Assembly (NCBI RefSeq): GCF_021366795.1
Contig: NZ_JAHCPS010000003.1
Coordinates: 237,484 to 301,483, forward strand
DNA from: Macrococcoides caseolyticum
GTDB lineage: Bacteria > Bacillota > Bacilli > Staphylococcales > Staphylococcaceae
Direction of reading: 5' to 3'
Length of the DNA stretch: 64,000 bases
A program made the position numbers and the translations under genes. How positions within the stretch are numbered: the stretch's first letter is position 1; each line of letters opens with the position of its first letter. Below, piece after piece: positions 11,344-23,624 of the stretch. The notes beneath the pieces are model-generated. The model was not told where the DNA came from. It searched no databases and was given only the letters and a program-made list of their open reading frames with translations.

Positions 11344-14007
11344 TTACTCATCTTCATTTTTGTCTTCATCAAAGATATCTTCGAATGTTGATGCTTCTAA
11401 TATATCCTTAGTTGGTTCGTAATCTTCCTCTTCTACTGTTCCGACAAGATGCCCTTTTTCGTTTTCTATATCTTCATTGTTGTCCTCTAAAGCTTCCTCA
11501 GTTAACGTTGTGCCTTGTTCTGCAACAACTTCACCCGGTGCTTTATCTGCATCAATTTCTTCTGCTTCTTCTTTTTCTACTTTTGCAACTGTTGCTACGA
11601 GTTGACCTTCACCTAATTTAATTAAGCGTACACCTTGAGCTGAACGACCGTTTTGAGAGAATTCAGCAACATCTAATCGAATAATGACACCTTGGTTCGT
11701 GACTAACATAATATCTTCATCACCATTGACAGTCGTTATACATACAAGATTACCATTCTTCTCTGTGATACTAGCTGTCTTAATACCTTTACCGCCTCGA
11801 TTAGAAATACGATATTCTGTTTCAATCGTACGTTTCCCATAACCATTTTCAGTCACAATAAGGACCTCATGCTCACCGTTCGATTCAATCACATCAAGTC
11901 CAATCACTTCATCACCTTCGCGTAATGAAATACCTTTAACCCCGGTAGCTGTTCTACCAAGTGGACGTAATTTATCTTCTTCAAAACGAATGAGTGAAGC
12001 ATTCTTCGTACCGATAATCAATTGCTTATTACCATCCGTTAATCGGACTGCAATGAGTTCATCATCTTCTCTAAAGTTAATTGCAATCTTACCATTCTTA
12101 TTTATTCTTGCAAAGTGAGATAAACTTGTACGTTTAATCAATCCTTGCTTCGTAGCAAATATGATAAATGCATCTTCACGTTCTAAATCCTTCACCGCAA
12201 TCATCGTACTAATCTTTTCATCTTTATCTAGTTCTAAGACATTTACAATTGGAATACCTTTAGATTGACGTGATAATTCAGGAATTTCATAACCTTTGAC
12301 TTTATAGACACGTCCCATATTTGTAAAGAATAATACATTGTCATGTGTTGATGTTGTAACCATCTGACTTACAAAGTCTTCTTCTAACGTATTCATGCCT
12401 TGAACACCTCGACCACCACGGTGTTGTGTACGATATGTTGAAGCAGGAAGACGTTTTACATAGTTATTATGACTTAATGTAATCACAATATTCTCTTCAT
12501 CAATTAAATCTTCATCTTCTAATTGATCAAAACCACCAGCAGTGATTTCTGTACGACGTTCATCACCATATTTATCACGAATTTCAATCAGTTCTTCTCG
12601 AATAATTTCTAAAAGCTTCGCTTCATCTGCAAGAATTGCTTTTAATTCATCAATATATTTAAGTAATTCCTGATATTCTTCTTCAATCTTATCGCGTTCA
12701 AGTCCTGTTAATCGACGTAGTCGCATATCTAAGATGGCTTGTGCCTGTCGCTCAGATAACTTAAACTGCTCCATTAAACCTTCCATTGCTTCAGCGTCAT
12801 TTTTAGAACCTCTAATTAAAGCAATAATCTCATCTATGTGATCTAATGCAATACGCAAACCTTCTAAAATATGCGCACGATCTTCTGCTTTCTTTAAATT
12901 GTATTGTGTTCTTCTTCTCACAACTACTTTTTGATGTTCTAAATAATGATATATTGCCTGTTTAATATTTAATGTCTTCGGCTGACCATCAACAAGCGCT
13001 AACATGTTTACACCAAATGACGTTTGAAGTGGTGTTAATTTATATAAATTGTTTAAGATAACGTTCGCATTGGCATCACGACGGACATCAATAACAATGC
13101 GCACGCCTTCTTTTAAACTTGTTTCATCACGTAAGTCGGTAATGCCATCAATCTTCTTATCACGTGCGAGTTCAGCAATCTTTTCTACTAAACGCGCTTT
13201 ATTGACTTGATATGGAATTTCAGTGACGATAATTGTTTCTTTTCCATTTGGGCGCGTTTCAATTAATGTCTTCGCGCGCATAATGACTGAACCACGGCCT
13301 GTTTCATATGCACGACGAATGCCACTGCGTCCGAGAATAAGACCAGCTGTTGGGAAATCAGGCCCTTGGATAATTTCCATCAATTCAGGAATTGAGATGT
13401 CAGGATGCTTACTGAGTTCTAATACCCCATTGATTACTTCCGTTAAGTTATGTGGTGGGATATTTGTTGCCATCCCAACCGCAATACCTGACGCACCATT
13501 TACAAGTAAATTAGGAAATCTAGACGGTAATACAATCGGTTCACGCTCGTTACCATCATAATTGTCTTTGAAATCAATCGTATCTTTATTAATATCACGC
13601 ATGAGTTCCATGGCAATCTTAGACATACGGGCTTCTGTGTAACGCATCGCCGCCGCACCGTCTCCGTCCATAGAACCAAAGTTTCCTTGACCATCAACCA
13701 GCATATAGCGATAACTGAAATCCTGTGCCATACGTACCATTGCCTCATAAATTGATGAGTCACCATGTGGATGATATTTACCCATAACATCCCCAACGAT
13801 ACGTGCAGACTTTTTATACGGCTTATCATGCGTCATCCCCATATTATTCATTCCGTACAAAATACGACGATGAACAGGCTTCATACCGTCACGGACATCA
13901 GGTAAAGCACGTGAAACGATAACACTCATCGCATAGTCAAGAAACGATTCTCTCATTTCACTTGTAATATTTCTATCCTGTAGTTTTGAATCGTGTTCTA
14001 AAGCCAT
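11344..14007 (-). CDS. gyrA: DNA gyrase subunit A
   Basis: GyrA cuts and rejoins DNA in the A2B2 gyrase that introduces negative supercoils. It has 887 residues. The catalytic tyrosine is Y123 in AAMRYTEAR. The quinolone-resistance region reads [10 protein letters not shown] (81-90) with S84, S85 and E88, the residues of quinolone-susceptible staphylococci. The GyrA-box of the C-terminal pinwheel is in [11 protein letters not shown] (about 540-550). The tail beyond about 810 is a long acidic segment. It follows gyrB by 27 bases on the same strand and ends in its own terminator. Confidence 0.98.
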   Translation of the reverse strand: MALEHDSKLQDRNITSEMRESFLDYAMSVIVSRALPDVRDGMKPVHRRILYGMNNMGMTHDKPYKKSARIVGDVMGKYHPHGDSSIYEAMVRMAQDFSYRYMLVDGQGNFGSMDGDGAAAMRYTEARMSKIAMELMRDINKDTIDFKDNYDGNEREPIVLPSRFPNLLVNGASGIAVGMATNIPPHNLTEVINGVLELSKHPDISIPELMEIIQGPDFPTAGLILGRSGIRRAYETGRGSVIMRAKTLIETRPNGKETIIVTEIPYQVNKARLVEKIAELARDKKIDGITDLRDETSLKEGVRIVIDVRRDANANVILNNLYKLTPLQTSFGVNMLALVDGQPKTLNIKQAIYHYLEHQKVVVRRRTQYNLKKAEDRAHILEGLRIALDHIDEIIALIRGSKNDAEAMEGLMEQFKLSERQAQAILDMRLRRLTGLERDKIEEEYQELLKYIDELKAILADEAKLLEIIREELIEIRDKYGDERRTEITAGGFDQLEDEDLIDEENIVITLSHNNYVKRLPASTYRTQHRGGRGVQGMNTLEEDFVSQMVTTSTHDNVLFFTNMGRVYKVKGYEIPELSRQSKGIPIVNVLELDKDEKISTMIAVKDLEREDAFIIFATKQGLIKRTSLSHFARINKNGKIAINFREDDELIAVRLTDGNKQLIIGTKNASLIRFEEDKLRPLGRTATGVKGISLREGDEVIGLDVIESNGEHEVLIVTENGYGKRTIETEYRISNRGGKGIKTASITEKNGNLVCITTVNGDEDIMLVTNQGVIIRLDVAEFSQNGRSAQGVRLIKLGEGQLVATVAKVEKEEAEEIDADKAPGEVVAEQGTTLTEEALEDNNEDIENEKGHLVGTVEEEDYEPTKDILEASTFEDIFDEDKNEDE

Positions 14008-14034
14008 AAATGGCGCCTCCTTAAAATACTATCT

Positions 14035-15957
<1,923 letters not shown>

Positions 15958-15964
15958 CTAGCCT

Positions 15965-17074
15965 TTAGTTAGTCGAAATATGTCCTTCTGAGACATTAAA
16001 TAATTTCGCTCTGTTAATTGTTTCATGTTCAATACCATCTACAGATGTTGTTGTTACAAAAGTTTGTACTTTATGTTGAATCGTTGTCAGGAGATGGGTT
16101 TGTCTAAAATCATCTAACTCCGAAAGTACATCATCTAGTAATAAAATTGGATACTCTCCAACTTCCTGATGAATTAATTCAATTTCTGCAAGTTTCACAG
16201 ATAAAGCAGTCGTTCTCTGCTGTCCTTGTGAACCATAAGTTTGTACATCAACATCATTTATTGAGAATGTAATATCATCACGATGAGGACCATGTAAACT
16301 TTGCGCACGTTCTATTTCTCTCTTTGCTTCTTTATTGAGCAGTGCCACACATGATGCTTGCATCAATGCAGTATCTTCAAGATATTCAAGATTAGATAGA
16401 TAGTGCAATTTTAAGTTTTCTTTTTGTTTCGTAATGCCTTGATGAATAGGTAAAGCAAGTTCTTCAAGCTTTTCGATAAAAGATTTACGACGTTGTGTAA
16501 GCTTCACTGCAAATTCAGCAAATTGTTCATTCAATACTTCAAGCATCGTTGTATCTATATTGCCCGACTGCTTTAATTGTTTAAGATGATGATTCTTTTG
16601 TTTGAGGATACGTTGAAAATTAGACAAATCATTTAAATAAACCGCCGATATTTGCCCGAGCTCCATATCAATAAAACGCCTTCTAATTTGTGGACTGCCT
16701 TTTACTAAATTTAAGTCTTCTGGTGCAAATAAAACAACATTCATATGTCCTATGTATTCGGTTAGACGTTTTTGTTCTAAATGATTAACTTTTGCCTTTT
16801 TACCTTTTGATGAAATCGTGAGTGATAGTGGCATCGTGCCATAACGATAGTCTAATTCGCCTTCAATATGACTGTATTGCTCGCCCCAGGAAATCAATTC
16901 TTTATCATTAGACGTTCTATGACTCTTTGCCATGGCTAAACAATAAATAGCTTCTAACAAATTTGTCTTACCCTGTGCATTAATACCAATCAAAATATTT
17001 ACTTCATCGTTAAAAGCTAAATTGACTTGTTCATAATTTCGGTAATGCGATAAAGATAGCGATTTTAATTTCAT
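15965..17074 (-). CDS. recF: DNA replication and repair protein RecF
   Basis: RecF is an SMC-like ATPase that, with RecO and RecR, loads RecA at gapped DNA; recR is present later in this window. It has 369 residues. The Walker A segment is [25 protein letters not shown] (about residues 30-54, shown in part). The ABC signature lies near [17 protein letters not shown] (about 283) and Walker B is [12 protein letters not shown] (about 310-321). The start ATG overlaps the yaaA stop by one base (TAATG), so translation is coupled. Confidence 0.96.
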   Translation of the reverse strand: MKLKSLSLSHYRNYEQVNLAFNDEVNILIGINAQGKTNLLEAIYCLAMAKSHRTSNDKELISWGEQYSHIEGELDYRYGTMPLSLTISSKGKKAKVNHLEQKRLTEYIGHMNVVLFAPEDLNLVKGSPQIRRRFIDMELGQISAVYLNDLSNFQRILKQKNHHLKQLKQSGNIDTTMLEVLNEQFAEFAVKLTQRRKSFIEKLEELALPIHQGITKQKENLKLHYLSNLEYLEDTALMQASCVALLNKEAKREIERAQSLHGPHRDDITFSINDVDVQTYGSQGQQRTTALSVKLAEIELIHQEVGEYPILLLDDVLSELDDFRQTHLLTTIQHKVQTFVTTTSVDGIEHETINRAKLFNVSEGHISTN

Positions 17075-17292
17075 TATTGGCCCGTGTATGTAATTTTATA
17101 TGATTCGCCTTCAACTTCTAAAAGATCATTTTGGTGTAACTTCTTCCCACGTCTACTTTCTTCTTCACCGTTTAGTATCACAGGATGATCTTGTAGGTAC
17201 CATTTTGCTTGTCCACCAGTTGAAATAATACCTTCTGCTTTAAGAAATTGACCTAACGTAATTTCACTATTCAATTCGACTATATTTACCAT
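17074..17292 (-). CDS. yaaA: S4-domain protein YaaA
   Basis: This is a 72-residue S4 RNA-binding domain protein. Visible signature: [21 protein letters not shown], then [15 protein letters not shown], where the RRGKK turn is typical of S4 domains. Its exact role is unknown; in Firmicutes it is almost always placed between dnaN and recF. Here it is still coupled to recF, but four unrelated genes and a terminator separate it from dnaN. It must therefore have its own promoter in 17293-17375, a short AT-rich gap in which I could not identify one with confidence. Confidence 0.9.
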   Translation of the reverse strand: MVNIVELNSEITLGQFLKAEGIISTGGQAKWYLQDHPVILNGEEESRRGKKLHQNDLLEVEGESYKITYTGQ

Positions 17293-17375
17293 TCACGGTT
17301 CACTCCCATTCCATGTCAGTCATTATATAATTATACCTTTAATCTTTAAAAATTGCATGTTTTTTCACATAAAAT

Positions 17376-17408
17376 AAAAACGTTAAGCCATGAAAACTTA
17401 ACGTTTTT
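17376..17408. terminator. Terminator between bdbC and yaaA
   Basis: A 12-bp perfect stem (17376-17387 with 17397-17408) has a 9-base loop and T-rich flanks on both strands. It ends the bdbD-bdbC transcript and separates it from yaaA-recF-gyrBA. Confidence 0.85.
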
Positions 17409-17452
17409 ACGTAAAATATATGCAATTGATATCATTGTTTTTTCATCAACAA

Positions 17453-17860
17453 TTATTTTTCTTTTTTAACACATAACATCATAATTGTGATAAGTAAAAA
17501 TGCCATCCCCGCCATAAACGGTATTGTAATAAATCCAAAATAATTTACATATTCAGTTGTACAAGGTACGCCTCCAATACATGGCTTAATCGGCGCAAAG
17601 CCCGGAACTTTTTGCTCCAGGTAATGTACAAGCGAAAAACCAAAGCCAATGATAGAAAATGACATGATTAAATATTTGTAATGATAAACGTTCGTCCACG
17701 CAGCAAAACCTGCAATCAGTACAAGAGGATACATCAATATACGTTGATACCAGCATTTTTCACAAGGTATGAAATGCTTAATTTCTGAGAAATATAAACT
17801 TCCTAACATTGCAACAAGCGCTATTACCCAGGAAATGTAGAAATATTTTGTATTTCTCAT
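17453..17860 (-). CDS. bdbC: Thiol-disulfide oxidoreductase BdbC (DsbB family)
   Basis: BdbC is a four-helix membrane quinone reductase that re-oxidises BdbD (DsbA), which in turn makes disulfide bonds in exported proteins. It has 135 residues with four hydrophobic segments. The first redox pair is in IPCEKCWYQRI (about residues 31-41) and the second is the pair in KPCIGGVPCTTEY (about 92-104). It overlaps bdbD by one base. Staphylococcus aureus is known to have a DsbA without a chromosomal DsbB partner, so a complete bdbD-bdbC pair is a point of difference. Confidence 0.92.
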   Translation of the reverse strand: MRNTKYFYISWVIALVAMLGSLYFSEIKHFIPCEKCWYQRILMYPLVLIAGFAAWTNVYHYKYLIMSFSIIGFGFSLVHYLEQKVPGFAPIKPCIGGVPCTTEYVNYFGFITIPFMAGMAFLLITIMMLCVKKEK

Positions 17861-18582
17861 TATTTCAACGCCTTATCGATAGCGTCTGTCACACTATTCA
17901 TATCCATAGGATTTGTTAATGCTTTACCATCTACAATAATTGTTGGCGTTGATGTAATATTATGTTTTTCGTAAAGTTTGATATCCTTTTCTACTGCTTT
18001 TTGTTCTGACGTATCTTTTATATCTTTTACGATCGTATCCATGTCTTTTACACCCGCTGTTTTTAATGCCTTTTTCACAGCTGTCATCGTCAACCATTTT
18101 TCTTCTGTATTGTGATTATCAGGCTGCAATTCAAATAACGCAGTATGGAAATCCCAATATTTTTCAGGCTCATGTTTTAATACTGTTTCTCCAGCAAGTC
18201 CACCTAATAAAGATTCTTCAGCGTGGAAAGGTGTATGAATAAAGTAAAATTTAACTTTTCCTGAATCAATATATTTTTTCTTAAGTTCTGGCTTCATACT
18301 CGTTTCAAAATACTTACACGCAGGACATTTGAAATCACCAAATTCAACAACAGTTACTTTGGCCTCTTCTTTACCTAACATTGGTTGTCCCTTTACATCG
18401 ATTTCTTTTGTTTTTGACGGTCCAGCACTTTGATTTGTATTATCTCCGCTATCAATCGTACTTGTATCAACAGACGCATCTTCTGCATTATTATTATTTT
18501 TAAAGATAACCATCGCAGCAATTGCACCGATTACAAGTAAAGTAAGTACCATCGTAAAAATGAGAGAACTTTTATTTTTCAT
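17860..18582 (-). CDS. bdbD: Extracytoplasmic thiol-disulfide oxidase BdbD (DsbA family)
   Basis: BdbD oxidises thiols in secreted or membrane proteins outside the cell membrane. It has 240 residues. An N-terminal membrane anchor (about residues 7-27) and a Ser/Thr/Asn-rich linker (about 30-60) precede the thioredoxin-like domain. The active site is FKCPACKYFE (C-P-A-C, near residue 85) and the cis-proline loop is in ITSTPTIIVDG near 213. It is co-transcribed with bdbC, its likely electron acceptor. Bacillus BdbD-BdbC are needed for competence pilin assembly, so a similar use is possible here. Confidence 0.92.
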   Translation of the reverse strand: MKNKSSLIFTMVLTLLVIGAIAAMVIFKNNNNAEDASVDTSTIDSGDNTNQSAGPSKTKEIDVKGQPMLGKEEAKVTVVEFGDFKCPACKYFETSMKPELKKKYIDSGKVKFYFIHTPFHAEESLLGGLAGETVLKHEPEKYWDFHTALFELQPDNHNTEEKWLTMTAVKKALKTAGVKDMDTIVKDIKDTSEQKAVEKDIKLYEKHNITSTPTIIVDGKALTNPMDMNSVTDAIDKALK

Positions 18583-18701
18583 TGCAATACTCCTCTTTTA
18601 CATGTGTTTATACACTTATTAATAATTTAATATAGCATAGTATAAATTTTATATTAATTAATTTTACTTTGCCACTTTTAAATAATTAATCTTTTGTGAA
18701 C

Positions 18702-19943
18702 TTATTTTGTTTGCAATGCACGTTTAAAGTTCTTTATTAAACTCTTATCATTGCTAAATACACTGCCTTTATAAATTTTTGCAGCAATATAGAATAATAG
18801 AATGATTGTAATGATACATAGGATCATCCCTATAACAATCTCAATATCATTGGTTTTCTGAGAAATCGTGCGCAATAGCATCACTTGTGGGGTAAAAAAC
18901 GGAACGAAGCTCGTAATCTTTACAAGTAATGTATCTGGTGTCGCTAAACTAAACATTGCGATATAAAATGCAGCCATATTTAAGAATGTTACCGGCATAA
19001 TCGCCTGACCAATATCTTCTATACGATTGGTTAGAGAACCTACTATAGCGCTTAAACTGATGTATAGTAACAGTCCAAGAATTAAAAATATTATTGCATA
19101 CATTAGAACACGGACATTTTCATGAGTAAACTCGAAACCAAAGTTTTTGATTGTTTTATTTAAATTAAATACTTTTAAACAAATTAATATCGTTAACGCA
19201 TAGATTAATAATTGAGTTATCGCAACAGCGATTACACCAATTATTTTTGCCATTAAATGTGTAATAGGTGAAATACTTGTTACTATCATTTCAATAACAC
19301 GTGATGATTTTTCCTGAGCGATTTCTGTAGCTATCTGACTTCCATAATTGATAGTGATAAAGAAGATTAAAAATATTCCCATATAAACAAGGCCAGTATT
19401 GACTGCTTTACTCTCTTCAGAAACTTTATCATTCGCATCCAACGGTTTAATCACCTTGTTATCTACTTTCGCTTGAGATAATACTTTTGCAAGCGTATCT
19501 GGTGTTAAGTTGAGTGACTTTGCAATATTGTTACTTTGGAACGCTGTTAAAGTAGACTGAATTTGCGAAAGTTCATTTCGTCCCAAACTATCTAACGTAT
19601 AAACTTTACTTTCTATTGTCTTATCTTTATTTTCGTGAATATCAATAAGTACTTTATATTTTTCACTTTGAATACCTTTTTTACCCGCTTCAATAGTTAC
19701 AATCTTCAACTTCTTCTTTTTATTTATCTTTTGAAATTCATCTTTAAAAACAGATGCAAGTTGTTTATTTTTTGAAGAGATGACTGTAATATCATCTTCA
19801 CTCTTATCAAAGAAATCATAGATTTTATCAGCATTGCTTAAACCAATAATAATCAACATTACGATAGCCGTAGAGATAATGAAAGACTTACTAGATACTT
19901 TCTTCCAGTATGTAAGCCAGAAAGTAGGAAGAAACTTATTCAT
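18702..19943 (-). CDS. ABC-2 type exporter permease (NatB-like)
   Basis: This is a membrane permease of 413 residues with an N-terminal helix (about 23-43), a large extracytoplasmic domain of about 130 residues and five further C-terminal helices. That is the ABC-2 / NatB topology. The segment ATEIAQEKSSRVIEMIVTSI before the second helix is a family hallmark. The substrate is unknown; NatAB-like pumps export sodium or small compounds. I prefer ATG 19943; a GTG nine bases earlier is also possible and would extend the overlap with the ATPase gene. It forms a pair with the upstream ATPase. Confidence 0.88.
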   Translation of the reverse strand: MNKFLPTFWLTYWKKVSSKSFIISTAIVMLIIIGLSNADKIYDFFDKSEDDITVISSKNKQLASVFKDEFQKINKKKKLKIVTIEAGKKGIQSEKYKVLIDIHENKDKTIESKVYTLDSLGRNELSQIQSTLTAFQSNNIAKSLNLTPDTLAKVLSQAKVDNKVIKPLDANDKVSEESKAVNTGLVYMGIFLIFFITINYGSQIATEIAQEKSSRVIEMIVTSISPITHLMAKIIGVIAVAITQLLIYALTILICLKVFNLNKTIKNFGFEFTHENVRVLMYAIIFLILGLLLYISLSAIVGSLTNRIEDIGQAIMPVTFLNMAAFYIAMFSLATPDTLLVKITSFVPFFTPQVMLLRTISQKTNDIEIVIGMILCIITIILLFYIAAKIYKGSVFSNDKSLIKNFKRALQTK

Positions 19944-20832
19944 GTCTGCCACCTACTTTCTCAATAAATATTTCATTTAGTGATGGTTCATTCACTTGGA
20001 ATCTGGAAACATAACCAAGTTGTTTTACTGCTTCAAAAATTGCAGGGGCAACATCACCATTTGCTATTTGAATACGTACATCATTTTTATTCTGTTTGAA
20101 TTTAGTAACTCCAGGAATATTGGCAATATGACTAAAATCATGTTCGCCTTCAATGATAATTTCTTTCTTTCCGAAATCACGTTTTACTTGTTTAATATCT
20201 CCAGAAACAACTGTCTTCCCTTTATTTAAAATACACACATAATCGCACATTTCTTCAACATGTTCCATTCGATGTGAACTAAATACAATTGTTGCGCCTT
20301 CCTTATTGATGTCCTGCACAGCTGATTTAAGCAATTCAACATTTACAGGATCTAGGCCACTAAATGGTTCATCAAGAATTAAAAGAGAAGGACTGTGAAT
20401 AATCGCACCAATGAGTTGTATTTTTTGTTGATTCCCTTTTGACAAGTCTTCTATTTTTTTATTTTTATTTTCTGGTACTTCAAATCGTTCTAACCAATAG
20501 TCCAGTGCTTTATCAATCTCTTTTTTCTTCATTCCTTTAAGCTTTGCAAGATACTGAATTTGTTCATATACTTTCAACTTTGGATTAAGACCTCTTTCTT
20601 CAGGTAAATATCCAATTGAATCAGTAACAGAATAATCTATTGGTTTACCATTATAAGTGATTGTTCCACTTGATTTTGATAACAATCCTAAAATCATTCT
20701 GAACGTAGTCGTCTTCCCAGCACCATTACCACCTAAAAAACCAAGCATTTCTCCTGCAGGCACAGAAATATTAACATTATCTACTGCTTTAAAATCATTG
20801 AACGTTTTACTTACATTCTCTAATACAAGCAT
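19936..20832 (-). CDS. ABC transporter ATP-binding protein (NatA-like)
   Basis: This is the ATPase of the exporter pair. From ATG 20832 it has 298 residues, opening MLVLENVSKTFNDFKAVDNV. Walker A is GGNGAGKTT (near residue 38), the signature is LSKGNQQKIQ and Walker B is LLILDEPFSGLDPVN. The C-terminal region of about 80 residues is typical of drug or NatA-type exporters. GGAGGAG lies just before this ATG. A longer reading frame starts upstream in the dnaN terminator region and has no sensible N terminus, so it was rejected. The stop overlaps the permease start. Confidence 0.92.
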   Translation of the reverse strand: MLVLENVSKTFNDFKAVDNVNISVPAGEMLGFLGGNGAGKTTTFRMILGLLSKSSGTITYNGKPIDYSVTDSIGYLPEERGLNPKLKVYEQIQYLAKLKGMKKKEIDKALDYWLERFEVPENKNKKIEDLSKGNQQKIQLIGAIIHSPSLLILDEPFSGLDPVNVELLKSAVQDINKEGATIVFSSHRMEHVEEMCDYVCILNKGKTVVSGDIKQVKRDFGKKEIIIEGEHDFSHIANIPGVTKFKQNKNDVRIQIANGDVAPAIFEAVKQLGYVSRFQVNEPSLNEIFIEKVGGRHE

Positions 20833-20896
20833 TAGTTCTCCTCCAAATATAGTCGTTACTGTCATTATAAAACAATATTTCTTATTTGTACTCAAA

Positions 20897-20938
20897 AAAA
20901 GGACAATACACAATTTTATCCATTGGGTATGTCCTTTT
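20897..20938 (-). terminator. Terminator after dnaN
   Basis: An AAAAGGAC/GTCCTTTT stem extends through ATAC/GTAT and is followed on the minus strand by TTTTTTTGAG. It ends the dnaA-dnaN transcript just after the dnaN stop. Confidence 0.75.
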
Positions 20939-20945
20939 AAATTCA

Positions 20946-22079
20946 TTAATATGTTCTGATTGGTAAAATCAATTGTACTAAATGCTCATCATCTTCAGGT
21001 TTTAAAATGAATGGTCGCATTGTTCCAAAGAATTCTATTTGTACATCATCATTATCGATAGCGCGAAGAGCATCCATCATATATTTAGAGTTAAATGAAA
21101 TCTTAATGCCTTCACCTTCAAATTTATTTGTTTTAACATCTTCTTTTACAGTACCAATTTCAGGTGAAGTTGAAGATAATTCAACAGCATTTTGTGCAGC
21201 AGATAATTTAATAACGTTATTTCCACCCTCACGCGCTAATAGAGAAGCACGATCAATAGCATGGAAGAAATCTCCGTTATTAATGGAAAGTGCCGTCTCG
21301 AAGCTCTCAGGGAATAATCTAGACGTGTCTGGATAATTTCCTTCAAGTAAACGAGAAATGAAATTAATATGCCCCACTTTAAATAACACTTGGTTAGATG
21401 CAAAGAATATGTCAATTGTTTCTTCAGAATCACCTATAATTTTATTTAATTCACTTAATGCTTTACCTGGAATTATAACATTAATAGACGTAATGTTCGT
21501 GTTTTCAAGCGGTAGTTTTCTTAAAGCTAAGCGATGTGAATCTGTTGCAGTACAGTTTAACATACCATCAGCTATCATCCAGTTAACACCTGTTAACACC
21601 GGGCGTGTTTCTGACGTGGACACTGCGAAGTTAGTTTGTTTAATCACATTTTTTAAGACTTTAATTGGCAATGTAATTGCTTCTTGTTCACTGATTTGTG
21701 GTAATAATGGATATTGATCAGCATCAATACCAGATACATTAAATTCAGATTGTCCAGAAGTAATCTTAGCTTGGAAATGATCATTTGTTTCAATTGATAC
21801 AGTTTCAGCAGGTAATTTTTTAATAATATCCACAAAGAAACGTCCAGGGAGAACGATTGAACCTTTTTGTTCAACCGTTAAAATTTCATTATCACCTAAT
21901 TCTGTTGGAATCGTAATTTCAATTGATACTTCAGAATCAGATCCAGTTAACACTAATCTATTTTCAAATGCATCTAATTTAATACCTGTTAATACTGGTA
22001 AAGTTGTTCTGGGTGAAATTGCTTTTAATGTATCATTTAATTGAGTGATAAAGTAATCTCTTTGAATGGTAAATTTCAT
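20946..22079 (-). CDS. dnaN: DNA polymerase III beta sliding clamp
   Basis: The beta clamp is a ring that tethers polymerase to DNA and is a hub for replication and repair factors. It has 377 residues, as in staphylococci. Three repeated clamp domains are evident, with LPVLTGIKLDAFENRLVLTGSDSEVSI in the first (about 25-51, shown in part), RPVLTGVNWMI in the second and a C terminus ending VQLILPIRTY, the conserved LPxRTY end. It is the second gene after dnaA and is separated from it by an origin segment of 174 bp. Confidence 0.97.
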   Translation of the reverse strand: MKFTIQRDYFITQLNDTLKAISPRTTLPVLTGIKLDAFENRLVLTGSDSEVSIEITIPTELGDNEILTVEQKGSIVLPGRFFVDIIKKLPAETVSIETNDHFQAKITSGQSEFNVSGIDADQYPLLPQISEQEAITLPIKVLKNVIKQTNFAVSTSETRPVLTGVNWMIADGMLNCTATDSHRLALRKLPLENTNITSINVIIPGKALSELNKIIGDSEETIDIFFASNQVLFKVGHINFISRLLEGNYPDTSRLFPESFETALSINNGDFFHAIDRASLLAREGGNNVIKLSAAQNAVELSSTSPEIGTVKEDVKTNKFEGEGIKISFNSKYMMDALRAIDNDDVQIEFFGTMRPFILKPEDDEHLVQLILPIRTY

Positions 22080-22253
22080 AATTTGAATAGCTCCTTAAAA
22101 TGATATTTATATATATATTTTATCTCTTTTAAAACCGTAATAATAGTAATAGGGACTGTGAATAGGTGGATAAGTCTTATAAAATGAAGCCCAACAAGAT
22201 ATCCACATGTGCATAACTTGTTGGTATATCACGCAAAGTTATACACATTTTAC
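22080..22253. other. oriC: Origin segment between dnaA and dnaN (DnaA boxes and AT-rich unwinding region)
   Basis: There are no exact TTATCCACA boxes, but four with one mismatch: 22165-22173 (minus), 22199-22207 (plus), 22208-22216 (minus) and 22239-22247 (plus). Next to them is a short GC block, the triplet array listed separately and a very AT-rich tract (about 22098-22132). This matches the dnaA-dnaN half of Bacillus-type bipartite origins, where unwinding begins. Confidence 0.85.
22138..22152 (+). promoter_or_regulatory. DnaA-trio array (candidate unwinding element)
   Basis: Five consecutive triplets TAA-TAA-TAG-TAA-TAG fit the DnaA-trio pattern 5'-(T/A)A(G/A)-3'. They are followed by the GC-rich GGGACTG and then by DnaA boxes, and preceded by an AT-rich tract. 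That order (boxes, GC cluster, trios, AT-rich DNA) is the basal unwinding system described for Bacillus subtilis. Confidence 0.7.
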
Positions 22254-23591
22254 CTAAGACCCTTGGATATCTTTTTCTATATTTTTAATATCACTTTTAA
22301 GACTATTATCTTCTTCTAGCTGCATTCTAATTTTTTCATGGGCATGAATTACAGTTGAATGATCTCGTCCACCGAATTCTTCACCAATTTTAGGTAATGA
22401 GAAATCTGTGAGTTCTCTTGCTAAATACATCGCGATTTGTCTTGGGAATGCAATAGATTTTGTACGTTTTTTTGCGCTGAAATCTTCTAGTCTTATATTA
22501 TAATAGGCTCCTACTGCATTTTGAATATCTTGAATGGTGATTTTCTTAGGTTTGCTTGAAGCAATAATGTCTTTTAAGGCTTCAGCGACTAAGTCAGAGT
22601 TGAGTTCACGATTGACAAGTTTTGAATAAGCTACAACTTTTGTTAATGCGCCTTCTAATTCACGTATGTTGGACTGAATTTGTGTAGCGATATAAAGCAT
22701 CGCCTCATTTGGAATCTCAATATTTTCTTCTTCTGATTTTTTACGTAATATAGCAATACGCGTTTCTAAATCTGGTGGTGTTACATCTGTTGTTAAGCCC
22801 CATTCGAAACGAGAACGTAAGCGTTCTTCAAGTGTTGGAATTTCTTTAGGTGCACGATCACTAGATATGACAATCTGTTTATGGTTCTGGTGGAGCTCAT
22901 TAAAAGTATGGAAAAATTCTTCCTGGGTTGATTCTTTACCCGCTAAAAATTGAATATCGTCTATGAGTAAGACATCAACATTTCGATATTTAGAACGAAA
23001 TTCCTCGGTTTTATTATCTTTAATTGAATTAATGAATTCATTTGTAAATTTTTCGCTTGAGGTGTAAACAACTTTAGCATTTTCTTTATGTTCCATTACA
23101 TAGTGGCCAATGGCATGCATAAGATGTGTTTTTCCTAATCCAACACCACCATAAATAAATAATGGATTGTAAGCTTTTGCAGGTGCTTCCGCAACAGCTA
23201 AACTTGCTGCATGGCTGAAGCGGTTTCCGCTACCAATAACGAATGTATCAAATGTATTATCAGTGTTTAATTGACTTGGTAAAATTTCCTGAGTAGAAGG
23301 TTTTTCAACTTTTTGAGGTGGAAGTTCGACTTCCTGGTCTTCAAATTCATCTGAAATAACTTTAATATTGAGATGCTCACCAATCGTTTCTTCAATAACT
23401 TCTTGAATTAAGTTGATGTAGTTCTTTTTTAACCACTCAGCGTTGAAATCTGTTGGCGCTAAAATAGTGATTTGATGATTATCTAGAGATTTAATCTTTG
23501 TTTCGCTAAACCAGGTATCATAACTGGCATTTGTAAGTTTTGTTTGTAATTTGGCTAAGACTTTCTCCCATATCGTATCGATTCCACTCAT
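22254..23591 (-). CDS. dnaA: Chromosomal replication initiator DnaA
   Basis: DnaA binds origin boxes, forms an ATP-dependent filament and opens the duplex. It has 445 residues. Domain I covers about residues 1-80. Domain III (AAA+) has Walker [10 protein letters not shown] near 148-156 and Walker [14 protein letters not shown] near 210-222. Domain IV ends with the DNA-binding signature [15 protein letters not shown] near 410-424. DnaA boxes lie on both sides of the gene, and boxes overlap its promoter, which suggests autoregulation. Confidence 0.98.
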   Translation of the reverse strand: MSGIDTIWEKVLAKLQTKLTNASYDTWFSETKIKSLDNHQITILAPTDFNAEWLKKNYINLIQEVIEETIGEHLNIKVISDEFEDQEVELPPQKVEKPSTQEILPSQLNTDNTFDTFVIGSGNRFSHAASLAVAEAPAKAYNPLFIYGGVGLGKTHLMHAIGHYVMEHKENAKVVYTSSEKFTNEFINSIKDNKTEEFRSKYRNVDVLLIDDIQFLAGKESTQEEFFHTFNELHQNHKQIVISSDRAPKEIPTLEERLRSRFEWGLTTDVTPPDLETRIAILRKKSEEENIEIPNEAMLYIATQIQSNIRELEGALTKVVAYSKLVNRELNSDLVAEALKDIIASSKPKKITIQDIQNAVGAYYNIRLEDFSAKKRTKSIAFPRQIAMYLARELTDFSLPKIGEEFGGRDHSTVIHAHEKIRMQLEEDNSLKSDIKNIEKDIQGS

Positions 23592-23624
23592 AATGTTCCT
23601 CTTTCTTATAAAAAAATTTCAAAG

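Noticed and set aside
13905..13920. parS-like half-site in gyrA
   Set aside because: Only the GTTTCACGTG half matches; the other arm reads CTTT instead of AAAC.
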